A stretch of 64,000 nt of DNA from Acrocarpospora corrugata. Lineage in GTDB: Bacteria > Actinomycetota > Actinomycetes > Streptosporangiales > Streptosporangiaceae. The position numbers were made by a program, and so were the translations under genes. The stretch is from contig NZ_BLAD01000044.1 of NCBI RefSeq assembly GCF_009687845.1, positions 1 through 64,000 of the forward strand, read 5' to 3'. Below, one piece after another: positions 36,193 to 45,361 of the stretch (positions within the stretch are counted from its first letter, which is position 1; each line of letters begins with the position of its first letter). The notes beneath the pieces were generated by a model. That model had not been told where the DNA came from. It did not search any database and saw only the letters and a list, made by a program, of their open reading frames with translations.

Positions 36193-38499
36193 CTATGCCC
36201 GGTAGCGGCGCAAGTGTTCCCCGGTCAGCGACCCCTCGGCGGAGAGCAGCGCCTGCGGGGTTCCGGTGAAGATTACCTCGCCGCCGTTCTTGCCGCCGTC
36301 GGGGCCGAGGTCGACGATCCAGTCGGCCTGCCGGATGACGTCCAGGTTGTGTTCGATGACGATGACGGTGTTGCCGCGGTCGACCATGCGGTTCATCAGG
36401 GCGACCAGGGTGTCGACGTCGGACATGTGCAGTCCGGTGGTGGGCTCGTCGAGGATGTAGACGCTGCCGGTGCGGTGCAGCTGGGTGGCGAGTTTGATGC
36501 GCTGGCGCTCGCCGCCCGACAGCGTGCTGAGCGGCTGGCCGAGACTGAGGTAGTCGAGGCCGACATCGATGAGGGTGCGGAGCTTGGTGTTGAGCGCGCG
36601 TTCGGTGAAGAACCCGACGGCGTCCTCGGCCGACATTTCCAGGATGTCGGCGATCGACTTGCCGCGCAGGGTGTGGGCGAGCACGGACTCCTTGAAACGC
36701 CGGCCGTCGCACGTCTCGCAGTGTGTGGTGACCGGATCCATGTAGGCCAGCTCGGTGATGATCGCCCCGCGCCCCTGGCACTCCTCGCACGCGCCGGTGG
36801 AGTTGAAACTGAACAGCCCGGGAGCGACGCCGTTGGCCTTGGCGAACAGCTGCCGGATCGCGTCCATCAGCCCCAGGTAGGTCGCGGGCGTCGACCGCGA
36901 GGAGGCGGCGATCCCGGACTGGTCGACGAAGATCGACTCGGGGTGGGCGGCCAGGAAGACATCGGCGATGAGGCTGCTCTTGCCGGAGCCTGCCACCCCG
37001 GTCACCACGGTGAGCACGCCGGTGGGGATGCCGACCGAGACGTCCTTCAGATTGTGCAGCGTCGCGTTCTCGACGCGCAGCTCACCCTGCGCCGGCCGGA
37101 AGCCCTCCCGGATCGAGGCCGCGCGGCGCAGCCCCTGCCCGGTGACCGTGTCGGCCGCCAGCAGCGCCTGGAAGCCGCCGGTGAACACGATCTCGCCGCC
37201 GTGCACGCCCGCGCCCGGACCGACGTCCACCACGTGGTCGGCGATGGCGATCACGTCCGGGTCGTGCTCGACGACCAGCACGGTGTTGCCCTTGTCGCGC
37301 AGCGCCCGCAGCAGGGTGTTGAGGCGGCCGACGTCGCGCGGGTGCAGGCCGGTGCTGGGCTCGTCGAAGATGTAGGTCAGCCCGGTCAGGCTGCTGCCCA
37401 GGTGGCGGACCAGCTTCAGCCGCTGCCCCTCGCCGCCGGACAGGCTGGAGGTGGCCCGGTCCAGGCTCAGATAGCCGAGCCCGATGTCGGCGACCCGCTC
37501 CAGCGCCGTTCTGGCCGCGGCGGCGATCGGCGCGGCCACCGGGTCCCCGACCGCCGCCAGCACCTCGATCAGGTCGCTGACCTGCATCCGCGCCCAGTCG
37601 GCGATGGTCCTGCCGTCGATCAGCGTGGCCAGCGCCTTCGGGCTCAGCCGGTCGCCCCGACAGGCCGGGCAGACGCCCTCGGTCAGGAACGGCTCGATCG
37701 AGTCCCTGGTGCGGTCGCTGACCGCGCTCATGTCCCGTTTGACGGCCAGCCGGGTGAACCGGTCGTACAGCCCCTCGTAGTTGGCCTTGTACGTGCCGTT
37801 CTTCATGACCAGTTCGACCTTGCCACCGGACCCGTGCAGGAAGGTCTGCCACTCCTCCTCGCTGTACTTCTCCAGGGGCTTGTCCGGGTCGAGCTGGTCA
37901 TACTTGCCGAACATCTGCCATTCCATGCTGCCGACCTTGTAGGCGGGCAGCAGGATGGCCCCCTCGTTGATCGACTTGGACCGGTCGAGCATGCGGTCCA
38001 GATCGGCCCGGACCGTGCGCCCCAGGCCATCGCATTCCGGGCACATGCCCTGCGGGTCGTTGAAGGAGTACAGGGAGACCAGGCCGTCGGTGGGGGAGCC
38101 GTGCCGGGCGAACAGGGCCCGGATCATCGGCAGGATGTCGGTCATCGTGCCCATGGTCGAGCGGGCGTTGCCGCCGACCGGCTTCTGGTCGACGATCACC
38201 GGCGTGGTCAGGTTCTCGATCGCGTCCGCGTGCGGCCGCTCGTATTTCGGCATCTGGTTGCGGATGAACCACGAGAACGTCGAGGTCAGCTGCCGCTGCG
38301 CCTCCACCGCCACCGTGTCGAACACGATGGAGGACTTCCCCGACCCCGACACTCCGGTGAACACCGTGATGTGGTTCTTCGGGATGCACAGGGACACGTC
38401 CTTCAGGTTGTGTTCCCGCGCGCCCACGATCCGGATGCAGTCCGCATGGCCGTCCGTGTCGCCCAGCTGGCCGGCGTGATGGTCAAGAGCGGTGCTCAA
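36193..38499 (-). CDS. UvrA2/DrrC-type ABC excinuclease paralogue
   Basis: Protein of 768 residues with two ABC ATPase halves: Walker A FTGVSGSGKSSIVFD and VTGVAGSGKSSLIAD, signatures SSLSGGEGQRLKLVRHLG and LSTLSGGERQRIKLATQL. Zinc-knuckle cysteines appear as CPECDGLG, CPACRGDRLS, CEECQGRG and CETCDGRRF. It lacks much of the UvrB-binding region of UvrA (about 950 residues), as in class II UvrA and the daunorubicin self-resistance protein DrrC. TTG 38499 has AGAGGAG 6 bp upstream. The adjacent TetR and DrrA/B-like genes support a role in removing DNA-bound drugs. Confidence 0.92.
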   Translation of the reverse strand: MSTALDHHAGQLGDTDGHADCIRIVGAREHNLKDVSLCIPKNHITVFTGVSGSGKSSIVFDTVAVEAQRQLTSTFSWFIRNQMPKYERPHADAIENLTTPVIVDQKPVGGNARSTMGTMTDILPMIRALFARHGSPTDGLVSLYSFNDPQGMCPECDGLGRTVRADLDRMLDRSKSINEGAILLPAYKVGSMEWQMFGKYDQLDPDKPLEKYSEEEWQTFLHGSGGKVELVMKNGTYKANYEGLYDRFTRLAVKRDMSAVSDRTRDSIEPFLTEGVCPACRGDRLSPKALATLIDGRTIADWARMQVSDLIEVLAAVGDPVAAPIAAAARTALERVADIGLGYLSLDRATSSLSGGEGQRLKLVRHLGSSLTGLTYIFDEPSTGLHPRDVGRLNTLLRALRDKGNTVLVVEHDPDVIAIADHVVDVGPGAGVHGGEIVFTGGFQALLAADTVTGQGLRRAASIREGFRPAQGELRVENATLHNLKDVSVGIPTGVLTVVTGVAGSGKSSLIADVFLAAHPESIFVDQSGIAASSRSTPATYLGLMDAIRQLFAKANGVAPGLFSFNSTGACEECQGRGAIITELAYMDPVTTHCETCDGRRFKESVLAHTLRGKSIADILEMSAEDAVGFFTERALNTKLRTLIDVGLDYLSLGQPLSTLSGGERQRIKLATQLHRTGSVYILDEPTTGLHMSDVDTLVALMNRMVDRGNTVIVIEHNLDVIRQADWIVDLGPDGGKNGGEVIFTGTPQALLSAEGSLTGEHLRRYRA

Positions 38500-38565
38500 G
38501 GAGGTCTCCTCTGCCTTTAACGTCGGGCCCACACGCTAGCGCCAGCCACCGACAGTTTCCGGCGG

Positions 38566-39339
38566 TCAGCCCCGGCCGGCGATCAGCTTCTCGATCCCGT
38601 CCAGCACCCGGGCCAGCCCGAACTCGAAGGCGTGATCCGGGTTGTACGCCCCGCCGTGCGCCTCCCCGGCCGCGGTGCCGACCCGGGCGGCGATCGGGAA
38701 CCGGGTGTGGTCGACCAGCGTGTTCAGCAGCGGCCCGTAGGTCTGCCACCACTGCTCGTCGGTCATGCCGGTCTCCTGCGGCGCGCGGGAGGCCTCCATC
38801 GCGCCGCGGGCCGCGCCGTGCACGTACCCGGACACCAGCGTGACGATGGAGTCCATCTCCAGGTCGGTCAGGCCGATGCCGTCGACGGCGGCCAGCTCGA
38901 ACTCGTACTTGGCCATCGCGTTCGGGCCCAGCGGCGGCCGGCTGGTGGCGACCTGCAGGATCCACGGGTGGCGCTGGTAGAGCGCCCACTGCTGGCGCGC
39001 GATCGACTCCAGCCGGTCCCGCCAGCCGCCGGCGGGACCGGCGGTGTAGAGGTCGCCGAACACGGTGTCCAGCATGACGTCGATCAGTTCGGCCTTGCCC
39101 GGCACGTAGGTGTACAGCGACATGGTGCCGACGCCGAGCCGTTCGGCCACCCGCCGCATCGACAGCGCGGCCAGCCCGTCGGCGTCGCCGGCCTCGATGG
39201 CGGCCCGCACGATCAGGTCCACGCTCAGCTCGGGCCGGCCCTTCCTGGACGCCCTGGACGTGCTGCCCTTGCCGGGGGTGCGCCACAGCAGCGCCAGGCT
39301 GCGGGCCGGGTCGCCCTGGCCGCTGTATTCGGTCGTCAT
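38566..39339 (-). CDS. TetR family regulator (TetR_C type)
   Basis: Regulator of 257 residues: an unusually long basic lead (LLWRTPGKGSTSRASRKGRP), HTH (IVRAAIEAGDADGLAALSMR, RVAERLGVGTMSLYTYVPGK) and a TetR_C-like ligand domain, the group that controls tetracycline or anthracycline exporters. It is divergent from the DrrA/B pair, with a perfect operator between, and 66 bp upstream of the UvrA-like gene on its own strand. It probably represses both. Confidence 0.93.
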   Translation of the reverse strand: MTTEYSGQGDPARSLALLWRTPGKGSTSRASRKGRPELSVDLIVRAAIEAGDADGLAALSMRRVAERLGVGTMSLYTYVPGKAELIDVMLDTVFGDLYTAGPAGGWRDRLESIARQQWALYQRHPWILQVATSRPPLGPNAMAKYEFELAAVDGIGLTDLEMDSIVTLVSGYVHGAARGAMEASRAPQETGMTDEQWWQTYGPLLNTLVDHTRFPIAARVGTAAGEAHGGAYNPDHAFEFGLARVLDGIEKLIAGRG

Positions 39340-39367
39340 GGTGCCGGTCAGCCTACCCGTACGCTTG

Positions 39368-39384
39368 ACCGTATGCCGTACGGT
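39368..39384. promoter_or_regulatory. TetR operator in the drrA-tetR intergenic region
   Basis: ACCGTA-TGCCG-TACGGT, perfect 6-bp arms, overlapping a TTGACC -35-like element (39365-39370). Further TACGGT/GTACG half-sites follow. It lies between the divergent starts at 39339 and 39397. Confidence 0.65.
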
Positions 39385-39396
39385 ACGGTGTACGAC

Positions 39397-40314
39397 ATGA
39401 TTAGCGTGAGCGGTCTGGGCAAACGCTTCGGCGACGCCCCGGCCCTGCACTCCCTCGACCTGGACATCCCGCAAGGCCAGGTGCACGGCCTGCTCGGCCC
39501 CAACGGCGCCGGCAAAACCACCCTGGTCCGCGTCCTGACCACCCTGCTGCGCCCCGACACCGGCCAGGCCCGCGTCGCCGGCTTCGACGTGGTACGGCAA
39601 GCCGCCGACGTGCGCCGCCACATCGGCCTGGTCGGCCAGCACGCCGCCGTCGACGAACTCCTCACCGGCCGCCAGAACCTCGACATGTTCGCCCGCCTCT
39701 CCCACCTGGCCCCGCGCCTGGCCGCCGCCCGCGCCGGCGACCTGCTGACCCGCTTCGGCCTGGACGGCACCGCAGGCAAAGCCGTCAAGGACTACTCCGG
39801 CGGCATGCGCCGCCGCCTGGACCTGGCCGCCGGCCTGATCCTCTCCCCGCCGGTGCTGTTCCTGGACGAGCCGACCACCGGCCTGGACCCGCGCAGCCGC
39901 GACCAGGTCTGGTCGGCCATCCGCGACCTGGCCGGGCAGGGCGCCACCGTCCTGCTCACCACCCAGTACCTGGAGGAGGCCGACCGGCTCGCCGACCGGG
40001 TCTCGATCATCGACGCCGGCCGCCTGGTCGCGGCCGGCACCCCCGCCGAACTCAAGGCCACCATCGGCGGCGACCGGATCGAGGTGGTCACCGCCTCGGC
40101 AGACGACCTGCCCGCGGTGGCCGCGCTGCTCGGCCCGTACGCGCACGTCGAACCGGACGCCCGCCGGGTCAGCGCGCCCGCCCCCGACCGGGTGGCGGCG
40201 CTGACCCGGGCCGTGCGCGGCCTGCAGGAGGCCGCCATCGCGGCCGAGGACATCGGCGTGCGCCGCCCCACCCTGGACGAGGTATTCCTGCGACTGACGG
40301 AGGCGGCCCGATGA
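39397..40314 (+). CDS. DrrA-type ABC transporter ATP-binding protein
   Basis: ATPase of 305 residues of the daunorubicin-resistance (DrrA) family: Walker A LLGPNGAGKTTLVRVLTTLL, Q loop VGQHAAVDELLTGRQNL, signature DYSGGMRRRLDLAAGL, Walker B VLFLDEPTTGLDPRSR, and the family-typical C-terminal end GVRRPTLDEVFLRLTEAA. ATG 39397 is preferred because the upstream ATG 39373 lies inside the operator. It is co-translated with the permease (ATGA overlap). Probable exporter of an intercalating or polyketide drug. Confidence 0.95.
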   Translation: MISVSGLGKRFGDAPALHSLDLDIPQGQVHGLLGPNGAGKTTLVRVLTTLLRPDTGQARVAGFDVVRQAADVRRHIGLVGQHAAVDELLTGRQNLDMFARLSHLAPRLAAARAGDLLTRFGLDGTAGKAVKDYSGGMRRRLDLAAGLILSPPVLFLDEPTTGLDPRSRDQVWSAIRDLAGQGATVLLTTQYLEEADRLADRVSIIDAGRLVAAGTPAELKATIGGDRIEVVTASADDLPAVAALLGPYAHVEPDARRVSAPAPDRVAALTRAVRGLQEAAIAAEDIGVRRPTLDEVFLRLTEAAR

Positions 40315-41093
40315 GATGGGCGATCGCAGACGGCTGGACGATCACCCGCCGCGACCTGACGCACTGGGCCAACCAGCCCGCCCAGATCCTCGCCGGGCTG
40401 CTGTTCCCGGTCCTGATCGTGCTCATGTTCGGCTACCTGTTCGGCGGCGGCATGACCGTCCCTGGCGGCGGCGGCTACCGCGAGTTCCTGATGCCGGGCA
40501 TGTTCGCGCTGACCATGGTCTTCGGCATCGAGACGACCTTCGCCGCGGTCAGCGCCGACGCCGCGCGCGGGGTGACCGACCGGTTCCGGTCGCTGCCGAT
40601 GGCCTCCTCGGCCGTGGTGACCGGCCGGGCCGCCGCCGACCTGCTCAACTCGGCGCTCGGCCTGGCCGTGCTGGTCGGCGTCGGCCTGGCCGTCGGCTGG
40701 CGGGCCGAGGCCGGGCCCGGCCGGGCGGCGCTGGCGATCGGGCTGTTGCTGCTGCTGCGGTTCGCGCTGCTGTGGCTGGGCATCTGGCTCGGCCTGGTCG
40801 TCGGCAGCCCCGACGCGCTGGTGGCGGTGCAGATCCTGGTGTGGCCGGTCGGGTTCCTGTCCAGCGCGCTGGTCTCGCCCGCGACCATGCCCGGCTGGCT
40901 GGGCGCGATCGCCGAATGGAACCCGCTGTCGGCCACCGCGGCCGCGGCCAGGGAACTGTTCGGCAACCCCGGCTGGGGCGGCGACTCCTGGGCGGCCCAG
41001 CACGCGATCACGCTGGCCGTGGCCTGGCCGGCGCTGATCGTGGCGGTGTTCTTTCCGCTCTCGATCCGGGCTTTCCGGCGGCTGGGCGGCTGA
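40311..41093 (+). CDS. DrrB-type ABC-2 permease
   Basis: Membrane subunit of 260 residues with six helices: cytoplasmic lead WTITRRDLTHWANQPAQILA, helix LLFPVLIVLMFGYLFGGGM, the conserved DRFRSLPMASSAVVTGRAAA coupling region, and FLSSALVSPATMPGWLGAIA before the last helix. This is the DrrB signature pattern. It partners the ATPase encoded just upstream (4-bp overlap). The pair plus the UvrA-like protein reproduces the DrrA-DrrB-DrrC resistance set. Confidence 0.94.
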   Translation: MRWAIADGWTITRRDLTHWANQPAQILAGLLFPVLIVLMFGYLFGGGMTVPGGGGYREFLMPGMFALTMVFGIETTFAAVSADAARGVTDRFRSLPMASSAVVTGRAAADLLNSALGLAVLVGVGLAVGWRAEAGPGRAALAIGLLLLLRFALLWLGIWLGLVVGSPDALVAVQILVWPVGFLSSALVSPATMPGWLGAIAEWNPLSATAAAARELFGNPGWGGDSWAAQHAITLAVAWPALIVAVFFPLSIRAFRRLGG

Positions 41094-41139
41094 CCCGCCG
41101 ATAGCGTGTCGGGACACGGCGCGAGAGGGGATTCCCAGC

Positions 41140-43428
41140 GTGGCACGAAACCCCGATCGGGTCGCCCTGGTGCGCGGCGCGACCGTCTTCGAACCGGCCG
41201 ACCCGCCCCGGGCCGGCCAGATCGCCTTCCACCCGGCGCCCGGCCTGGACGGCCCGGTGGTGCGGATGCCGGTCGCGGAGGCGATGCCGCTGCTCAGCCT
41301 GGCCCGCCGCGAACCCGGCGCGCATCCCTCGGCCGCGTTCTGGGGGTCGGCCGTGGTGGTGGCGCTGCAACTGGTGGCCCGCGGCCGGATCCTGCCCGCC
41401 GCGGGCGAGTCCTGGCGGGCCGGACCGCTGACCGGCCTGGACGTCGAACGCGTCGAGGAACTGGCCGCCGGCCTCGCCGATCCGGACGCCGACGGCCTGG
41501 TCCGGGCGTTCCTGGACGCGGTCGCCGACGGCATGCCGCGCACCGCCGCCGCCATGCACGCCGCCCGCCCCGGCGCCGGCCCCGCCATTACCGGTAACGG
41601 CTCCGGCCTCGGCGAGGGGATCGGCGCGCCGATCGCGCCCGCCGCCCGGTCGCTGACCGTCCGCGCCGTCATCGGCACCGGCGACCCGCCCGGCGACCCG
41701 CGCACCCTGTTCTCCGGCGGCGGCCTGCTCCGCTTCGACTGGCAGCTGGCCCTGGGCGGCGACCCCCTCACCGAAGCCGAGATGGACCTGCTGGCCGAAT
41801 CCCACCGACCGCTGGTCCGCCTGCGCGACCAGTGGGTCCTGCTGGACGCCGCCGCCACCGCCCGGCTCCGCAACCGCACCCTCAAATCCCTCACCCCGAT
41901 CGCCGCGCTCGCGCTGGCCCTGGCCGGCACCGCCGACATCGACGGCGAACAGGTCGAAATCGCCGCCACTCCCTGGCTGGAGACCCTGCGCCGCCGCCTC
42001 ACCGAACCCCAGGCCGCGGAACCGATCGGCGCGCCGCCCGGCCTGACCGCGACCCTGCGCGACTACCAGCTGCGCGGCCTGCGCTGGCTGGCCGCCCTCA
42101 CCGCGCTCGGGCTCGGCGGCTGCCTGGCCGACGACATGGGCCTGGGCAAGACCGTCACCCTCATCGCCCTGCACCTGCACCGGGGCGGCGGCCCCACGCT
42201 GGTGGTCTGCCCGGCCTCGCTGCTGGGCAACTGGGAGCGCGAGATCCGCAGGTTCGCCCCCGGCGCCGCGGTGCGCCGCCACCACGGCCCCGCCCGTACC
42301 CTGGCCGGGGTGAGCGGCGGGTTCGTGCTCACCACCTACGGGACGATGCGCCTGGACGCGGCCGAGCTCGCCGGGACCGGCTGGGATCTGGTCGTCGCCG
42401 ACGAGGCCCAGCACGTCAAGAACCCCCGCTCCGGCACCGCCCGCGCGCTGCGCACCATCCCGGCCGCGGCGCGGGTCGCCCTGACCGGCACCCCCGTCGA
42501 GAACACCCTCACCGACCTGTGGGCGATCCTGGACTGGACCACCCCCGGCCTGCTCGGCACCGTCGGCGGCTTCCGGGCCCGCTGGGTCCGCCCGATCGAG
42601 TCCGACAAGGACCCCGTCGTGGCCGACCGGCTGGCCGCGCTGGTGCGGCCGTTCCTGCTGCGCCGCCGCAAATCCGACCCCGGCATCGTCCCCGAACTGC
42701 CGCCCAAGACCGAGACCGACCAGCCGGCGCCCCTCACCCGCGAGCAGGCCGCCCTCTACGCCGCCGTGGTCCGCGAAACCCTGGCCAAGATCGCCGAAGC
42801 GGACGGCATGGCCAGGCGCGGCCTGGTGGTGAAACTCCTGACCGGCCTCAAACAGATCTGCAACCACCCCGCCCAGTACCTGAAGGAGCCGCACGGCCGC
42901 CTCACCGGCCGCTCCGGCAAACTCGAACTCCTGGACGAACTGCTGGACACGATCGTGGCCGAGGACGGCGCCGCCCTGGTCTTCACCCAGTACGTCACCA
43001 TGGCCCGCCTGCTGGAACGCCACCTCGCCGCCCGCGGCCTGCCCACCCAGCTGCTGCACGGCGGCACCCCGGTCGCGCGGCGCGAGGAACTCGTCCGCCG
43101 CTTCCAGGACGGCGAGGTCCCGGTGTTCCTGCTCTCCCTCAAAGCCGCCGGGACCGGCCTGAACCTCACCCGCGCCGACCACGTCGTGCATTTCGACCGC
43201 TGGTGGAACCCGGCCGTGGAGGAGCAGGCCACCGACCGGGCACACCGGATCGGGCAGACCCGCCCCGTCCAGGTGCACCGCCTCATCGCCGAAGGCACCG
43301 TCGAGGACCGCATCGCCGACCTGCTGGCCGGCAAACGCGCCCTGGCCGAGGCGGTGCTCTCCGCCGGGGAGGCGGCCCTGAGCGAATTACCTCTCGACGA
43401 GCTGACCCGCCTGGTGGAACTACGCTGA
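41140..43428 (+). CDS. SNF2/SWI2 family DNA-dependent ATPase (DUF3670 N-terminus)
   Basis: Helicase-like translocase of 762 residues. The first 300 residues are the DUF3670-type extension. The motor follows: motif I LADDMGLGKTVTLIALHLHR, motif II VVADEAQHVKN, motif III ALTGTPVENTLTDLWAILDW, and the second RecA lobe GAALVFTQYVTMARLLERHL, SLKAAGTGLNLTRADHVVHF, ATDRAHRIGQTRPVQVHRLI. It probably remodels protein-DNA complexes. In many actinobacteria a SWIM zinc-finger gene follows. Here an SRPBCC gene does. GTG 41140 has GGGGATT upstream. Confidence 0.93.
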   Translation: MARNPDRVALVRGATVFEPADPPRAGQIAFHPAPGLDGPVVRMPVAEAMPLLSLARREPGAHPSAAFWGSAVVVALQLVARGRILPAAGESWRAGPLTGLDVERVEELAAGLADPDADGLVRAFLDAVADGMPRTAAAMHAARPGAGPAITGNGSGLGEGIGAPIAPAARSLTVRAVIGTGDPPGDPRTLFSGGGLLRFDWQLALGGDPLTEAEMDLLAESHRPLVRLRDQWVLLDAAATARLRNRTLKSLTPIAALALALAGTADIDGEQVEIAATPWLETLRRRLTEPQAAEPIGAPPGLTATLRDYQLRGLRWLAALTALGLGGCLADDMGLGKTVTLIALHLHRGGGPTLVVCPASLLGNWEREIRRFAPGAAVRRHHGPARTLAGVSGGFVLTTYGTMRLDAAELAGTGWDLVVADEAQHVKNPRSGTARALRTIPAAARVALTGTPVENTLTDLWAILDWTTPGLLGTVGGFRARWVRPIESDKDPVVADRLAALVRPFLLRRRKSDPGIVPELPPKTETDQPAPLTREQAALYAAVVRETLAKIAEADGMARRGLVVKLLTGLKQICNHPAQYLKEPHGRLTGRSGKLELLDELLDTIVAEDGAALVFTQYVTMARLLERHLAARGLPTQLLHGGTPVARREELVRRFQDGEVPVFLLSLKAAGTGLNLTRADHVVHFDRWWNPAVEEQATDRAHRIGQTRPVQVHRLIAEGTVEDRIADLLAGKRALAEAVLSAGEAALSELPLDELTRLVELR

Positions 43429-43432
43429 AGAT

Positions 43433-44164
43433 ATGGCGCGAGAATTCGAGGTGCGCGAGGAGATCGCCCTGGACGCCACACCCGGCCAGGTGTGGGCGGC
43501 CATCGCCACCGGCCCCGGAATCGACTCCTGGTTCATGGGCCGCAACGAGGTCGAACCCCGCGAGGGCGGCGCCGGACGGCAGACCATCCTCGGCTTCACC
43601 GACGAATCCACCGTCACCGCGTGGGAACCCGGCCTCCGCTTCGGCCTCCGCTCCGAGCACGCCGACGGCACGTTCATGGCCTTCGAATACCTGCTGGAGG
43701 GCCGCTCGGGCGGCACCACGGTGCTGCGGCTGGCGCACAGCGGCATCCTGGGCGGGGACTGGGAGTCGGAGTACGCGGCGCTGAGCGTCGGCGACGGCAT
43801 GTATCTGCGCAAACTCGCCGCCTACCTGCGCTGTTTCCCGGGCCGCACCTCCGTCTACGACATCTTCGCCGCCGGTCCCGTGATCGACTCGCGCGACGCC
43901 GCGTGGGCGCGCTTCTCGGCCGCGTTCGGCGTCAACGGCCCGGTCACGCCCGGCCGCCCAGTCCTGCTGTCGGTGGCCGGCCTGCCCGCCGAGCCCGGCT
44001 CGGTGCTGTTCGCCGCGCACGGCTTCTTCGGCGTGGTCACCGCCTCCTCCATGTACGCGCTGATCCACGGCCACCGCAACGTGATCGTCGCCCAGCAGCA
44101 CTGCTTCACCGGCGTACCGGCCGAGAGCGACGCGCGGGCCGCGTGGGCGGCCTGGCTCGGGTAG
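43433..44164 (+). CDS. SRPBCC (START/AHSA1-like) domain protein
   Basis: Protein of 243 residues. Residues 5-145 form an AHSA1-like lipid/ligand-binding domain (EVREEIALDATPGQVWAAIA, PGIDSWFMGRNEVEPREGGA, WEPGLRFGLRSEHADGTFMA). The C-terminal 100 residues (VLLSVAGLPAEPGSVLFAAH, MYALIHGHRNVIVAQQHCFT) are a separate uncharacterised module. ATG 43433 is 4 bp after the SNF2 stop, so the two are probably co-transcribed. The ligand is unknown. A strong hairpin terminator follows. Confidence 0.88.
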   Translation: MAREFEVREEIALDATPGQVWAAIATGPGIDSWFMGRNEVEPREGGAGRQTILGFTDESTVTAWEPGLRFGLRSEHADGTFMAFEYLLEGRSGGTTVLRLAHSGILGGDWESEYAALSVGDGMYLRKLAAYLRCFPGRTSVYDIFAAGPVIDSRDAAWARFSAAFGVNGPVTPGRPVLLSVAGLPAEPGSVLFAAHGFFGVVTASSMYALIHGHRNVIVAQQHCFTGVPAESDARAAWAAWLG

Positions 44165-44235
44165 CTCCAACCACGACCCGGCCTCGCGGGGGCGGCGCCC
44201 GGCCAGTTCCACTTCCGCGAGCGGCCCGATCCGTT

Positions 44236-44277
44236 CACGGCCCCGCGCGGACGGGGGGTTTCCCGCGCGGGGCCGTG
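44236..44277. terminator. Bidirectional hairpin terminator
   Basis: Perfect 15-bp stem CACGGCCCCGCGCGG/CCGCGCGGGGCCGTG with a 12-nt loop, between the convergent SRPBCC and CHAP genes. No T-tract is needed in this GC-rich setting. The rest of 44165-44389 holds no gene. Confidence 0.7.
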
Positions 44278-44389
44278 CGTAGCTGCCCGGCCGTCGGACG
44301 GCCGCCATACCCGCAAGGGGGATTGCCTGATATGGGGTGGGGTCCGCGGGCGCAGCGTTTCCCTTCCGGCCGGGCAGCCGGCTCTGGGG

Positions 44390-45085
44390 TCAGGTCGCGT
44401 AGACCGGGTAGCCGTAGCCGACGACTTCGGCGGTGGGGCGGGTGCGGATCTCGACCTTGCCGCCGCCGGTGTTGCCCTCGACGGTCTTGATGGTGCCGTC
44501 GCCGTTGTCCTTGATGACGAAGCCGACGTGGTCGATGTTGTGGAGGTCCTTGCCGCCGTTCCAGCCGAAGAAGACGACCGCGCCCGGGGTTGGCTGGGTG
44601 CCCCAGCGCTTGTTGCTCTTGAACCAGTCGGCGTGCGAGACGGTGTAGGCGTCCCAGCCCATGGTGGGGCGGATGCCGAGCCGGTCGCCGACCCAGGACA
44701 CGAACATGTCGCACCAGGCGGCGTTGCCGTACTCGCGGACCGTGGCGCCGCCGTCGCGGGCCAGGGTCTCCTTGGCGCGCGGGGTGTTCATGTACCAGTG
44801 GTGGTACGGGGTGCCGCCGCCGCGGTGGTTCTCGCTGACGCCGACCTGGCTCTCGGCCAGCTTCAGCACCTGGTCGGCGCGGACCTTGGGCAGCCGCTGC
44901 GCGATCTTGAGCAGCGGGCTGGCGTCCGGGTGGAAGTCGGCGGGCGCGCCCGCCGCGGAGGTGACGCCTTCCGGGTGGGCTTCGGCGCGGGCGATGCCGG
45001 CCGCCGCCGTGCTTCCGGTGAGCGCGGCGCCGGCGATGAGGGTGGTGACCAGGGCGACGCGCACGTGAGAATTGGGGGCTCGCAT
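44390..45085 (-). CDS. Secreted CHAP-domain peptidoglycan hydrolase
   Basis: Exported protein of 231 residues: Sec signal (HVRVALVTTLIAGAALTGST, cleavage near residue 35), then a CHAP domain from about 75 (VLKLAESQVGVSENHRGGGT, PYHHWYM). The catalytic Cys is in EYGNAAWCDMFVSWVGDRLG and the His in DLHNIDHVGFVIKDNGDGT. It probably cleaves peptide bonds in peptidoglycan during growth. A ydaO-type riboswitch and sigma-A-like promoter lie upstream, so expression should fall or rise with c-di-AMP. Confidence 0.93.
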   Translation of the reverse strand: MRAPNSHVRVALVTTLIAGAALTGSTAAAGIARAEAHPEGVTSAAGAPADFHPDASPLLKIAQRLPKVRADQVLKLAESQVGVSENHRGGGTPYHHWYMNTPRAKETLARDGGATVREYGNAAWCDMFVSWVGDRLGIRPTMGWDAYTVSHADWFKSNKRWGTQPTPGAVVFFGWNGGKDLHNIDHVGFVIKDNGDGTIKTVEGNTGGGKVEIRTRPTAEVVGYGYPVYAT

Positions 45086-45099
45086 GTGGGGTCTTGCTC

Positions 45100-45270
45100 C
45101 CTTGCTTCCATGCCGCCTACCGGGTTAGCTGACGGATTCGGGCGTGGAAGTCGCCCTACGGCCTGCGGTGACAGGCCGATTCACCCCGTGAGGACTGGGA
45201 GTTGGTGCTTTCGTGTCGGGAGAGAGATCCCGGTCCTCGGTGGTTCCCCGGCTCCGCGTGAGCGGACTCG
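45100..45270 (-). ncRNA. ydaO/yuaA-type cyclic di-AMP riboswitch
   Basis: On the minus strand the leader shows the ydaO core in order: GAGCCGGGGAACC, then CACGGGGTGAATCGG, a short variable hairpin (GGCCTGTCACCGCAGGCC), GGGCGACTTCCACGCCC, and CCGAATCCGTCAGCTAACCC followed by GGTAGGCGGCATGGAAG. This is 15 nt before the CHAP hydrolase start. In actinobacteria this RNA class binds c-di-AMP and controls cell-wall hydrolase and osmolyte genes, usually switching expression off. Boundaries are approximate. Confidence 0.9.
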
Positions 45271-45361
45271 ACGGTCGGGCCGTCCCAGGGGCGGGACGGC
45301 GTTCGATTTGTGATGGGGCACGCTTGACTTGTTTGACGTCCAGGTGCCCCGGACTCCATCG

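Noticed and set aside
35941-38520. An 859-codon plus-strand open frame
   Set aside because: Antisense to the UvrA-like gene, with low-complexity composition and no domain.
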